This document shows, piece by piece, positions 43,022-52,479 of a stretch of DNA of 64,000 nt. Origin of the DNA: JAFDZO01 sp044226845 (GTDB lineage Bacteria; Bacteroidota; Ignavibacteria; Tepidaquicellales; Tepidaquicellaceae); contig JBGAGG010000008.1 of the NCBI GenBank assembly GCA_044226845.1, positions 1-64,000 of the forward strand, written 5' to 3'. The notes under the pieces are model-generated. The model saw only the letters and a program-made list of their open reading frames with translations. It searched no databases and was not told where the DNA came from. Position 1 is the stretch's first letter. Every line of letters begins with the position of its first letter. The position numbers and the translations under genes are program-made.

Positions 43022-44443
43022 ATGAAAAAAATTATACTTTCAGTTTTAATTTTATTTTTATTCATAAATTCCAACGCTCAGGATAGAGCACAGAAAATTG
43101 ACGAACTTGTAAGAAAATTTGCTGAAATCGGTGTATTCAACGGCAGCGTTTTAGTAGGTGAAAACGGGAATATATTTTTTGAGAAAGGCTATGGATATGC
43201 TGACCGCGAGCAAAAAATGCAGAACACACCCGAAACTAAATTCCGCATCGCTTCTCTTACTAAACAATTTACTGCAATGCTTATAATGCAGCTTGTGGAG
43301 CAGGGCAAAATAAGGCTTGATGCAAAGCTTTCTGATTATCTGACTTATTATAGAAAAGATAACGGCGATAAGATTACAATCCATAATTTACTTACGCATA
43401 CTTCAGGAGTTCCGAATTATACAAACAGTGATTTTATGAACAATCACTTAAGCAAAGCAATTACCCCAAAAGACCTGATACTCAATTACGGCAGCGGTGA
43501 GCTTGATTTTGAACCCGGCAGCAAATACAACTACAGCAATACTGCCTACGTAATGCTCGGTGCAATTATTGAAGAAGTAACCGGCAAGAAATATGAAACG
43601 GTTTTGCAGGAGCAGATACTTACACCTTTAGAAATGACAAATTCAGGTTACGAGCATAATGAAATAAAAATGACTGAACAGGCAATCGGTTATGATAATA
43701 ATCCGGGAGAAGTAGTTGTATCTAAATTCATTGATATGAGCATTCCGTTTTCAGCAGGCGCAATGTATTCAACGGTAGAAGATCTTTATAAATGGGATAG
43801 AGCGTTGTACACCGATAAACTTATTTCGGCTGAATCAAAGCAAAAAATCTTTACACCGTTTCTTAACAATTACGGCTATGGATGGAATATAGTTAAAGCC
43901 AAAACTATGGATGCCGAAAAAACAATTCATATTCATAGCGGAGGAATAAACGGATTCAGTACAAATATAATGCGTGTTGAAAGTGATAATATGGTTATAA
44001 TAGTGCTTAGTAATTATGCTAACGGCCAGGCGTCAAAAATCTCCAACGAGATTTCAAAAATTATGTACAATATTCCTTACAAGATGCCTGCCAAACCGAT
44101 AACAAACTTCTTAATTCCATCCGGCTCAAAGAGTATTAAAGATGCCGTTAAAGAAGCAAAAGAACTTGCGAAAAATAAAGATGAATACAGTGTAAATGAA
44201 GGTGATATAAACAATCTGGGATACCAGTTAATGCAAAATGGAAAGCTTGATGATGCAATAGAGATTTTTAAATTCAATGTTGAGATGTTCCCGAATTCTG
44301 CAAATGTTTATGATAGTTTAGGCGAAGCATATCTGGCTAAAGGCGATAAAGAAAATGCGCTGATAAATTATAAAAAATCAGTTGAACTGGACCCGAAAAG
44401 TACAAGCGGGTTAGAAGCTTTAAAAAAGCTTGAAGGGAAGTAA
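43022..44443 (+). CDS. Serine hydrolase of the beta-lactamase (class C/PBP) fold with C-terminal TPRs
   Basis: Exported 473-residue protein: signal peptide MKKIILSVLILFLFINSNAQ, then the class C beta-lactamase-like domain. The catalytic SLTK (S78, K81), YSN in FEPGSKYNYSNTAY and the HSGG motif are present. Such proteins are peptidases, esterases or D,D-peptidases rather than resistance enzymes. The last ~100 residues form two TPR units (GYQLMQNGKLDDAIEIFKFN, SLGEAYLAKGDKENALINYKK). It is monocistronic, divergent from pstS, and ends in a strong hairpin. Confidence 0.9.
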   Translation: MKKIILSVLILFLFINSNAQDRAQKIDELVRKFAEIGVFNGSVLVGENGNIFFEKGYGYADREQKMQNTPETKFRIASLTKQFTAMLIMQLVEQGKIRLDAKLSDYLTYYRKDNGDKITIHNLLTHTSGVPNYTNSDFMNNHLSKAITPKDLILNYGSGELDFEPGSKYNYSNTAYVMLGAIIEEVTGKKYETVLQEQILTPLEMTNSGYEHNEIKMTEQAIGYDNNPGEVVVSKFIDMSIPFSAGAMYSTVEDLYKWDRALYTDKLISAESKQKIFTPFLNNYGYGWNIVKAKTMDAEKTIHIHSGGINGFSTNIMRVESDNMVIIVLSNYANGQASKISNEISKIMYNIPYKMPAKPITNFLIPSGSKSIKDAVKEAKELAKNKDEYSVNEGDINNLGYQLMQNGKLDDAIEIFKFNVEMFPNSANVYDSLGEAYLAKGDKENALINYKKSVELDPKSTSGLEALKKLEGK

Positions 44444-44473
44444 ATTTTAAATTACGATTAACAATTAGCAGAA

Positions 44474-44509
44474 GACCTGTCAGGATTAAAAACCTGACAG
44501 GTCTTTTTT
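44474..44509 (+). terminator. Terminator after the serine hydrolase gene (CCTGACAGG hairpin)
   Basis: GACCTGTCAGG and CCTGACAGGTC arms with an ATTAAAAA-type loop, followed by TTTTTTA. The hairpin belongs to a dispersed family seen at 46.7 and 59.0-59.7 kb. Confidence 0.85.
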
Positions 44510-44556
44510 ATTTTAAGAAACATAAGCGGCATGTACTTTTGATACAGCCCCCTCAG

Positions 44557-44583
44557 TCCCTCTCCTTAGTATCGGAGGGAGAA
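44557..44583. repeat. CCCTCTCC-type palindrome
   Basis: TCCCTCTCCTTAGTATCGGAGGGAGA is an imperfect copy of the dispersed family, between the convergent serine hydrolase and M1 peptidase genes. Confidence 0.6.
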
Positions 44584-44597
44584 ACTGCGATAAAAAA

Positions 44598-46610
44598 TTA
44601 TTTCATCAGTACCATGCTCTTCGTATCAACAAAACTTCCCGCTTCGATTCTGTAAAAATACAAACCACTTGATAAGTTTGTGCCGTCAAAATCTGCTTTA
44701 TAACTTCCAGCAGCATACATACCATTCACTAACTGATTTACTTCTCTTCCGAGATTATCATAAACGGTAATTTTTACAAATGACTGCTTCGGAATACTGA
44801 AATTTATATTCGTAACAGGATTGAACGGATTCGGATAATTTTGCTTCAATGAATACGTTCCGGGAATTTCACTGCTGATATTCTCAACTCCGATTGTAGT
44901 AGTCCCTGCCTTTAGAACAATATTTCTTCCCGGATCAAATTCAAATCCATTTGGCTGCTTATTAAAATTAAAAGTGAACTGCTGATTGTTCACATCATTC
45001 ATTATTCTTATTGTAGTGTCCGTTCCTCCTACAAAAGTGATTTTTATTTCCATGGGCATTTTAAAGAATGCAGGAGACGGCGCTGCCTGAGTTTGCTTTG
45101 CAGTGAAATTCACCGTCCAGTTTGAACCGCCGTTATTAGTGAACCAATACTTGTTTGCATATACGGGATGATTAGGCTGATATACCCACTGGTCAAAGAA
45201 CCAGTTCAAATCCTGTCCTGATACCTGATTTACTCTTGCAACAAAATCTGCCGTGATTGCATTTTTAAATTTAAAGTTTGCCGTATCAGTTGCATAGGAA
45301 CGCAGGCAGTTAAAAAATACTGATGTATCCTGAAGAACATATCGCAGCATGTGCAGTACACATGAGCCTTTGTCATATGTGATAGCGGTATTGTATAAAG
45401 TATTTAGGTTCGGAGTTGTAACTGCCCAGCTAGGATTATAAATCGGCCAGCCGGGATTTCCGCTGAAGTACCCGCTTGCATTTCCATTGATAGATGTTTT
45501 ATACGCAGTGTAGCCGCTTGTGCTTTCTTTCCACAAAGCTTCGCAGTAAGTTGCAAAGCCTTCATTAAGCCATACATCTGCCCAAGTTCCCGGAGAAACC
45601 AGATCTCCGAACCACTGATGCCCGAACTCATGCGCAACTGTATTTTCATTCCAGCCGTTTGCAGCAAGGATAGTTAGCGTTTGATTTTCCATTCCCGCCC
45701 ATTGGAATAATCCGTTCGATGTTGCGAATCCGTTCTTTTCAAATGGGTGCTCGCCGAACATCTGCGAGTAGCGTGTCATCATTGCAGGCATTTTTGATTT
45801 TATATTTGCAAGTCCGCCTTCGCCTGTATTCCAGTAAAATCTTATTGGAGTACTGTCATTCGGATTTGAAATTTTCTTCCACCAAATCACATCAAGATTA
45901 TAATTTACTTTTCCTATCATTGTCATTAAGTAAGTTGAAATAGGGTCTCTGCTTATCCAGTTATAAAATATTGCTCCGCCGTTAACTGTTGAATCCGCAA
46001 GTCTGCCGTTTGAGCCTAGCAGTACAGTTGTCGGTACACGCGCTGTAAAATTCCATGTTGCTTTATCGCCCGGCTTATCCCAGCACGGGAAAAAGCCTCT
46101 TGCGCCTTCAGGGGGAAAATCAGTGAACACCATACCATTGCTTACATAAAAACTGTTATCGGTTACATTATTGTGATGATATATAATATTCATGACTACG
46201 GTTTCACCGGGATTATAAGTTCTGTTAAGATTTATTGTAACAATATTTGAAACATGGGTGAAGGTAAGAACCGTTGCTCCTATTTTTATTGTATCGATTC
46301 CCAGTGACGTGTTATTAGCGTTCAGTTTTATCGAGTTAATAACCGAATCAACTCTGAACGTCATCTGATTCGTTCCTGTAAATGACTTAGGGAACGGAGT
46401 TATGAAGCAATTATAAATATCTATGTTCAATTTATATTCAAGCACATTGAATGAATGCACGGGAGAATTCGGAGATAAGTCAGTGTTTTGCGGAATAAAC
46501 TTTCTGTTCATTTTTCCGTGTGAGCATTGATATGCGCCGGAAACATCTGAAGTCTGAGCAATGCTTAAACCATAAGTAAGCATCAAAAGTAAAAGAGTAA
46601 ATATTTTCAT
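44598..46610 (-). CDS. M1 family zinc aminopeptidase with T9SS sorting domain (copy 1)
   Basis: Secreted gluzincin aminopeptidase. The zinc site is HEFGH with the third ligand in LNEGFA, and the substrate-anchoring exopeptidase motif is present as AGMEN. I place the start at ATG 46610, giving a signal peptide MKIFTLLLLMLTYGLSIAQ; an upstream in-frame Met would add 32 residues without a signal sequence. The end is a T9SS type A sorting domain (KQNYPNPFNPVTNI, NLSSGLYFYRIEAG, KSMVLMK). Length 670 aa. It follows a close paralogue on the same strand, and both should act on extracellular peptides. Confidence 0.9.
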   Translation of the reverse strand: MKIFTLLLLMLTYGLSIAQTSDVSGAYQCSHGKMNRKFIPQNTDLSPNSPVHSFNVLEYKLNIDIYNCFITPFPKSFTGTNQMTFRVDSVINSIKLNANNTSLGIDTIKIGATVLTFTHVSNIVTINLNRTYNPGETVVMNIIYHHNNVTDNSFYVSNGMVFTDFPPEGARGFFPCWDKPGDKATWNFTARVPTTVLLGSNGRLADSTVNGGAIFYNWISRDPISTYLMTMIGKVNYNLDVIWWKKISNPNDSTPIRFYWNTGEGGLANIKSKMPAMMTRYSQMFGEHPFEKNGFATSNGLFQWAGMENQTLTILAANGWNENTVAHEFGHQWFGDLVSPGTWADVWLNEGFATYCEALWKESTSGYTAYKTSINGNASGYFSGNPGWPIYNPSWAVTTPNLNTLYNTAITYDKGSCVLHMLRYVLQDTSVFFNCLRSYATDTANFKFKNAITADFVARVNQVSGQDLNWFFDQWVYQPNHPVYANKYWFTNNGGSNWTVNFTAKQTQAAPSPAFFKMPMEIKITFVGGTDTTIRIMNDVNNQQFTFNFNKQPNGFEFDPGRNIVLKAGTTTIGVENISSEIPGTYSLKQNYPNPFNPVTNINFSIPKQSFVKITVYDNLGREVNQLVNGMYAAGSYKADFDGTNLSSGLYFYRIEAGSFVDTKSMVLMK

Positions 46611-46723
46611 TAGATAGAATAATTTTATACAGAGATAGAAGAAAAAGTAAGAATGTTTTGAAAGTAAATAAAGGGGAAAATGAGAAGAGTTCAGATTTTT
46701 ATACATATCTGAAATATTTCAAT

Positions 46724-46763
46724 AAAAAAAAAAGACCTGACAGGATTGAAAACCTGTCAGGTC
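46724..46763 (-). terminator. Terminator of M1 peptidase copy 2 (CCTGACAGG hairpin)
   Basis: On the minus strand GACCTGACAGG-type arms (46763-46734) are followed by a run of ten Ts. It lies ~25 bases past the stop at 46788. Confidence 0.85.
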
Positions 46764-46787
46764 AAATATATATAATAATAAATTGAA

Positions 46788-48797
46788 TTATTTCGTGAGT
46801 ATCATGAATTTCGTTTCAACAAAATTCCCTGCTTCAAGTTTGTAGAAATATAATCCGCTGGAAAGTTTCGAAGCATCGAAGCTTACTGAATAACTTCCTA
46901 CATTATATTTTTCATTTGCTAATATATTCATTACTCTTCCTAAATTATCATAGACTGTAATCTTTACAAATGATTCTTTCGGAATTTCAAAATTTATATT
47001 TGTAATAGGATTGAAAGGATTCGGATAATTCTGTTTCAAAGCAAATTTAGAAGGTGTTTCATTCGATACTGTTTCAACACCTAATAAAGTTGTTCCCTGC
47101 TTCAATACTATATTTGCATTCGGGTCGAACGTAACGGCATTCGGCTGCTTTGTAAAATTAAATGTGAACAGCTGATTATTTGCATCGTTCATCACTCTTA
47201 CCGTTGTATCCGTTCCGCCTACAAATGCCACTTTAATTTCTATTGGCATTTTAAAGAATGCCGGAGTTGATTGTGTCTGCTTCGCATTAAATCTCAAAGT
47301 CCAGTTCGTACCCGAGCCCGAATAATTATAAGTGTTAGCATATACAGGATGATTCGGCTGATATATCCATTGATTAAAGAACCAGGTTAAATCCTGACCT
47401 GTAACTGAATTTACTTTTGTAACAAAGTCAGCAGTAACTGCATTCTTAAATTTAAAACTTACCGTATCTTTAGTATAGCTTCGCAGCACATTAAAAAACA
47501 TAGTTGTATCATTAAGAGTATATCTCAGCATGTGAAGAACGCATGCGCCTTTATAATATGTCATTGCTGTATTAAACAATGTATTCTGGTCAGGTGTTGT
47601 AATTGCCCATGCAGGATTATAAATAGACCATCCCGGATTTTGTGAAATATAACTGCTTGCATTACTATTTATTGCTGATTTATATGAAGCATAGCTTGTT
47701 GTATATTCTTTCCAAAGCGCTTCGCAGTATGTTGCAAAACCTTCGTTCAGCCAGATATCTGCCCATGTACCGGGAGATACTAAATCGCCGAACCACTGAT
47801 GACCGAACTCATGCGCAACTACGTTTTCATTCCAGTAGTTAGGAGCAAGTATTGTCAGTGTTTGGTTTTCCATTCCGCCCCATGTAAACTGATTGTTTGC
47901 CGTAGCAAATCCGTTCTTCTCAAATGGATGCTCGCAGAATAACTGTGAGAACCTTGTCATCATCGAAGGCATCTTCGATTTTATATTTGCAAGTCCTGAT
48001 TCTCCTGTATTCCAGTAAAATCTGATAGGAATACTATCATTCGGATTTGATATCTTTTTCCACCAGATAACATCAAGATTGTAACCGACTTTTCCAATCA
48101 TTGTCATAAGGTACGTTGCAATCGGGTCTCTGCTTACCCAGTGATAAAAAATTGCTCCGCCGTTTACAGTTGAATCGGAAAGTCTTCCGTTTGAGCCAAG
48201 GATAACAGTTGTAGGTGTTCTTGCAGTTAAATCCCATGTAGCTTTATCGGAAGGTTTGTCCCAGCAAGGGAACCATCCGCGCGCGCCTTCGGGCTCCGCA
48301 TCCGTAAATACCATTCCATTACTTGCATAAAAACCTGCTGCCGAAACATTATTATGATGATATGAAATCTTCATAATTACAGTTTCCCCAACAGTATATG
48401 TCCTATCAAGATTAATGGAAACTATATCACTTGCATGTGAATATGTTACTGAAGTTGAACCAATTTTAATTGTATCAATTCCTATAGAAGTGTTTAAAGC
48501 GTTTAGCTTTATAGAATTTAAAGTAGAATCTACTCTGAACGTAATCTGATTTGTACCTGTGTATGCTTTTGTGTATGGAGAAATAAAACAGTTGTAAATG
48601 TCCAGATTTAGTTTGTATTCCAGCACATTAAATGAGTGAAGCGGTGTGTTTGGTGAATCAAATTCATGGAAAATATTTGCAATGCCTTTGCTCATTTTAC
48701 CATGAGAACATACGTCAGCTCCGTTCAAATTGTCTGACTGGGAATTAGCCCAATTACCGCAGCATGACAATAGCAGAAGCAGAATAAGTTTTTTCAT
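46788..48797 (-). CDS. M1 family zinc aminopeptidase with T9SS sorting domain (copy 2)
   Basis: Close paralogue of the previous gene, 669 aa, with signal peptide MKKLILLLLLSCCGNWANSQ, HEFGHQWFGDLVSPGTWADI, LNEGFATYCEALW and GMENQTL. C-terminal T9SS domain: KQNYPNPFNPITNI, KLSSGLYFYKLEAG, KFMILTK. The N-terminal domain carries the DVCSHGKM motif also present in copy 1 (YQCSHGKM). Duplication with independent terminators suggests separate expression. The substrate is not known. Confidence 0.9.
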   Translation of the reverse strand: MKKLILLLLLSCCGNWANSQSDNLNGADVCSHGKMSKGIANIFHEFDSPNTPLHSFNVLEYKLNLDIYNCFISPYTKAYTGTNQITFRVDSTLNSIKLNALNTSIGIDTIKIGSTSVTYSHASDIVSINLDRTYTVGETVIMKISYHHNNVSAAGFYASNGMVFTDAEPEGARGWFPCWDKPSDKATWDLTARTPTTVILGSNGRLSDSTVNGGAIFYHWVSRDPIATYLMTMIGKVGYNLDVIWWKKISNPNDSIPIRFYWNTGESGLANIKSKMPSMMTRFSQLFCEHPFEKNGFATANNQFTWGGMENQTLTILAPNYWNENVVAHEFGHQWFGDLVSPGTWADIWLNEGFATYCEALWKEYTTSYASYKSAINSNASSYISQNPGWSIYNPAWAITTPDQNTLFNTAMTYYKGACVLHMLRYTLNDTTMFFNVLRSYTKDTVSFKFKNAVTADFVTKVNSVTGQDLTWFFNQWIYQPNHPVYANTYNYSGSGTNWTLRFNAKQTQSTPAFFKMPIEIKVAFVGGTDTTVRVMNDANNQLFTFNFTKQPNAVTFDPNANIVLKQGTTLLGVETVSNETPSKFALKQNYPNPFNPITNINFEIPKESFVKITVYDNLGRVMNILANEKYNVGSYSVSFDASKLSSGLYFYKLEAGNFVETKFMILTK

Positions 48798-48896
48798 TTT
48801 TGTTAGTAATATAATAAAGAACAGTTAAATATAAACTTGAATGGAAAGTAATGTTGTTGAATGGATGATTAAAGTCAAAAAGGCAGGGTAAAAAAA

Positions 48897-48927
48897 ACCT
48901 GACTCCGTTTTTCACAAAGTCAGGTTT
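48897..48927 (-). terminator. Terminator of the SBBP-repeat gene
   Basis: AACCTGACT and AGTCAGGTT arms around CCGTTTTTCACAA, with a T-run on the minus strand. The same hairpin occurs at 50776-50807. Confidence 0.85.
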
Positions 48928-48951
48928 GAAATTTGTCAACAATTCGTTTTA

Positions 48952-50574
48952 TTACTTTAATAACATCATTTTCTTGGTTTCATTGAAATCTTTTGTTTCC
49001 ATTTTATAAAAATACACTCCGCTTTCAAGCTTACTTCCATCGTAGTTAATCTCATACTTTCCGGCAGATTTAAATTCATTCACGAGATTTTCTATTTCCT
49101 TACCGAGCATATCAAAAATTTTAATACTTACAAAATTTCCTTTTAGCATATCGAACTGAATATTAGTTACAGGATTAAAAGGATTAGGGTAATTCTGTTT
49201 TAGGGAAAACTTTGAAGGCACTTCATTTGAGATTGTATTAATTCCAACCTGCTGAGTATATTTAAAAGTAATAAAGTCTGAATTATTCGCAGATACAGTA
49301 GTTTCGCCCGCGATATATACATTGCCGGTTTTATCCACTGCAATTGAATGAGGTAAATCAATAAAGTTCGCTACTCCATTATACAACTGCTCCCATTGAA
49401 CTACTCCTGCAGAGTTATACTTTAGAGATGCAAAATCATTAGAGGCTGCGCTTATAGTGCTTCCTGCAACATAAATATCTCCGTTTTTATCGAGAGTCAT
49501 ATCTGTAGGAAAATCATTTCCATTTTGAACACCATTATATCTTTGAACCCATTGCTGCGCTCCTGCCGCGTTATATTTGACTAAAATGTAATCAGAAGAT
49601 GTGCCAATACCTGTGCTACTGCCTGTAACATATACATTTCCATTATTATCTACTCTTAAAAAGCCTCCGTTGTCATTTGAATTCGCAGCTCCGTTATATC
49701 TTTGCAGCCATTGCGTTGTACCTGAACTATTATATTTTATTGTAATACAATCATTACTTGAACCAACTCCTGCGCTAGAGCCGGTAACATACACATTTCC
49801 TAAATTATCGAAAACTATATCTTGAGAATAATCATCGCCATTCGCAGTTCCGTTATATCTTTGTTCCCATAATAGCGTTCCAAGTGAATTATACTTAATG
49901 GTGATATAATCATCTCCTGAACCAATTCCTTTACTTGGACCGGTAACGTAAACATTACCCGAATTATCAACTGCAATTCCATAACCTTGGTCAGTAGAAT
50001 TTCCAGTTCCATTGTACCTTTTAACCCATAACGGAAGAGGACCGGAAGCAGCAAATTTTATTGTTACAATATCAAAATCATTACTAACTCCTCTACTGTA
50101 ACCTGTTACATATATTTGTCCGATAGAATCTACAACTATTCCGGTTGGATAATCATCAGTATTCCCGGGACCATCATATCTATGAACCCATTGCTGGACT
50201 CCTGAAGAGTTGTATTTTACTGTAGCAATATCCATTCCAACACCGCTACTGTAACCGGTTACGTAAACATTCCCAGCTTTATCAACTGCAATTCCTGTTG
50301 CAATATCAGTTCCTGTATTATTGTCATATGATTGAAGCCACTGCACCGTACCGGCGGGATTATATTTTATTGTTGTATAATTAATATTGTTAGCGCCTAC
50401 AGTGCTTGTACCGGTTACGTAAATATTTCCTGCTGTATCTAATACCATAGCTTGAGCTTGGTCACTACCATTAGTTGGACCATTATAAGTTCTCAACCAT
50501 GCCTGGGTTAACTGGGAGTATCCTATCGTGTTTAAAACTAAAAGTAAAAGCAAAGAAGTTACGATTGTTTTCAT
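48952..50574 (-). CDS. SBBP-repeat beta-propeller protein with T9SS sorting domain
   Basis: Secreted 540-residue protein with signal peptide MKTIVTSLLLLLVLNTIGYSQ. Eight or so SBBP-type repeats of the form G-IAVDKAGNVYVTGYSSG-...-D-ATVKYNSSG-QQWVHRYDGPG follow, each a propeller blade. The T9SS domain at the end has KQNYPNPFNPVTNI, KLESGVYFYKME and KKMMLLK. Such repeats are structural; no catalytic motif is seen. It has its own terminator, and its promoter region is the 257-base gap upstream. Confidence 0.88.
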   Translation of the reverse strand: MKTIVTSLLLLLVLNTIGYSQLTQAWLRTYNGPTNGSDQAQAMVLDTAGNIYVTGTSTVGANNINYTTIKYNPAGTVQWLQSYDNNTGTDIATGIAVDKAGNVYVTGYSSGVGMDIATVKYNSSGVQQWVHRYDGPGNTDDYPTGIVVDSIGQIYVTGYSRGVSNDFDIVTIKFAASGPLPLWVKRYNGTGNSTDQGYGIAVDNSGNVYVTGPSKGIGSGDDYITIKYNSLGTLLWEQRYNGTANGDDYSQDIVFDNLGNVYVTGSSAGVGSSNDCITIKYNSSGTTQWLQRYNGAANSNDNGGFLRVDNNGNVYVTGSSTGIGTSSDYILVKYNAAGAQQWVQRYNGVQNGNDFPTDMTLDKNGDIYVAGSTISAASNDFASLKYNSAGVVQWEQLYNGVANFIDLPHSIAVDKTGNVYIAGETTVSANNSDFITFKYTQQVGINTISNEVPSKFSLKQNYPNPFNPVTNIQFDMLKGNFVSIKIFDMLGKEIENLVNEFKSAGKYEINYDGSKLESGVYFYKMETKDFNETKKMMLLK

Positions 50575-50775
50575 TCAATTTATATTATGATAGATTTAAA
50601 AAGGTATAGGGTAATAAAAATACAATTTAAAAAATTATATTTTAACCCGCTTTCGGAATGTATTTATATTCTTCTTTCAGTAGATAGCTCTATTGAAGAG
50701 TAAGCAGAAATTCACTTGGAAATTTTTATGTGAACTTTGAAATATAAAGATTTTTATTTTCTTATACCATAAAAA

Positions 50776-50807
50776 AACCTGACTCCGTTTTTCACAAAGT
50801 CAGGTTT
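50776..50807 (-). terminator. Terminator of the choice-of-anchor B gene
   Basis: AAACCTGACT and AGTCAGGTTT around CCGTTTTTCACAA, with a TTTTTTTATGG tail on the minus strand. It is near-identical to the hairpin at 48897. Confidence 0.88.
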
Positions 50808-50831
50808 GAGTTCAACTCACAATTAAATTGA

Positions 50832-52244
50832 TTATTTTACTAAAATCATTTTCATTGTTTCTGATTTTCCTTCAGCTTCAAGTGTATAGAAATATACTCC
50901 GCTTGAAAGTCCATATTTGCCTGCATCGAATGTATATTCATAATTTCCGCCGTCTCTTCTGTCGTTTACAAGGTTAGCAACTTCTTTCCCTGAAAGATTA
51001 AATACTTTCAGCGATACAAATGAATTTTTTGTAAGACTGAAACTTATTTTTGTTGAAGGATTGAAAGGGTTCGGATAATTTTGTTTTAATCCGAATGTGC
51101 TTGGTGTTTCTGTTGCTGCAGGATTTTCAATACCTGTTATTGTAATTGTCGGTTTCACACAATAAAATCCTGTGTTGATATCCGATGCAATAATTTTTTT
51201 AGATGGAAGCATATACACTGCCCAGCATCCGTTAAATGTACTACCATTGGATGAAGGATATGTATCGTACCATGCCAGCTCTACCGGTGCTGAAGGAACA
51301 GATACATCAAGTAATCTGATACCTGCAGTGTAGTGTGCAACTAATGCATACTTACCGTAAATTTCAACGTTGTGAACAATTGCAGTAGTAATACCTGTAG
51401 GTGTCCATGTCGAAACGTTTGTGATATTTGTTTTATCCTGAATGTTCCAGCCTTTTAGTTTTCCGTTAGGGCTTGAAGTTTCATCAGTTGTGAAAATATA
51501 CTTGCCGTCCTGTGTAAATGCAAGATTATGTGTGAACGGATTTGGAACTGTCTGGAATGATTTAAACGGAATTAATGTATCGCCTGCAACTGGCATAGAC
51601 CTTCCGTCATAAAGTGTTACATATCCTGTATAGATATTACATGCATACAGTGTATCTTTCCATACTCTGCTGTCATGAACATAACCGTTTGTATTTCCGC
51701 CGAACTGGTTATTTGCTTTTGTCAGGATAACAGGATTTACCGGGTCGGTACAATCTAATATAACAACACCATTACTGAAATTTGTGCTGTTACAACCGTT
51801 TAAAATAATTTTATTTGTTCCCCAAACCTGAATTGAGTGTGTAGTTGTGTGCCCTGTAAAAGATGTTGTCTTTACTAAGCTTACTGAGTCAGGCAGATAT
51901 TGTAAATCAATTATCTGTACTTTGCTGTTTGAACCTTCAGATACTACATAAGCGTAGTGGCTGATTGTTTTCATTTCACGCCAGTTAGAAGTAACGCCGG
52001 AAACGAAATCGCACTCACGGATATTCGCTGAATCAGTAACATCTATAAATGATGTTCCTGAACTGCATCCTAAAATTGCATACTCTCTGCCGTTAGGTGC
52101 TACATATCCCCATAAAGCAGAATAACTACCCGGTCGCGGGTTAAGAGCTTTTAATAAAGTCATATTACTGTTAGGAAGCTGCGCATTTGCGCTTGATAAC
52201 AGCGTGACTAATAACAATAGAACAAGAAATAAACGATTTTTCAT
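50832..52244 (-). CDS. Choice-of-anchor B / LVIVD-repeat protein with T9SS sorting domain
   Basis: Secreted 470-residue protein (signal MKNRLFLVLLLLVTLLSSANAQ). The body matches the choice-of-anchor B family: SALWGYVAPNGREYAILGCSSGTSFIDVTD, VQIIDLQYLPDS, SIQVWGTNKIILNGCN and VVILDCTDPVNPV, i.e. LVIVD-like beta-propeller blades. The C-terminus is T9SS type A (KQNYPNPFNPSTKI, GLSSGVYFYTLEAE, KMILVK). The family often appears in marine and soil Bacteroidota/Ignavibacteria; the biochemical role is unknown. Confidence 0.88.
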   Translation of the reverse strand: MKNRLFLVLLLLVTLLSSANAQLPNSNMTLLKALNPRPGSYSALWGYVAPNGREYAILGCSSGTSFIDVTDSANIRECDFVSGVTSNWREMKTISHYAYVVSEGSNSKVQIIDLQYLPDSVSLVKTTSFTGHTTTHSIQVWGTNKIILNGCNSTNFSNGVVILDCTDPVNPVILTKANNQFGGNTNGYVHDSRVWKDTLYACNIYTGYVTLYDGRSMPVAGDTLIPFKSFQTVPNPFTHNLAFTQDGKYIFTTDETSSPNGKLKGWNIQDKTNITNVSTWTPTGITTAIVHNVEIYGKYALVAHYTAGIRLLDVSVPSAPVELAWYDTYPSSNGSTFNGCWAVYMLPSKKIIASDINTGFYCVKPTITITGIENPAATETPSTFGLKQNYPNPFNPSTKISFSLTKNSFVSLKVFNLSGKEVANLVNDRRDGGNYEYTFDAGKYGLSSGVYFYTLEAEGKSETMKMILVK

Positions 52245-52411
52245 TTTCCTTCTGTAGGGTATTTAGTTTTTGTGTTTATAAAATTGGTGAAAAAATTAGG
52301 TAAATATAACAAAAAAGACTTTAATTTAATAATGAATTAATCTGCGAAAAGAGGGAGGGATTTTTCCTGTGAAACCATATTACTTTAAAACAAAAATAAC
52401 AACTATTAGTT

Positions 52412-52452
52412 CAAAAAAGAACCGCAGAAGCAAAGTATACTGCTTACTGCGG
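52412..52452 (-). terminator. Terminator of the large YCF48 gene
   Basis: On the minus strand CCGCAGTAAGCA pairs imperfectly with TTGCTTCTGCGG and is followed by TTCTTTTTTGAA. It lies 28 bases past the stop at 52480. Confidence 0.8.
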
Positions 52453-52479
52453 CTGAATAATTTAAAATATAAAAAAGAA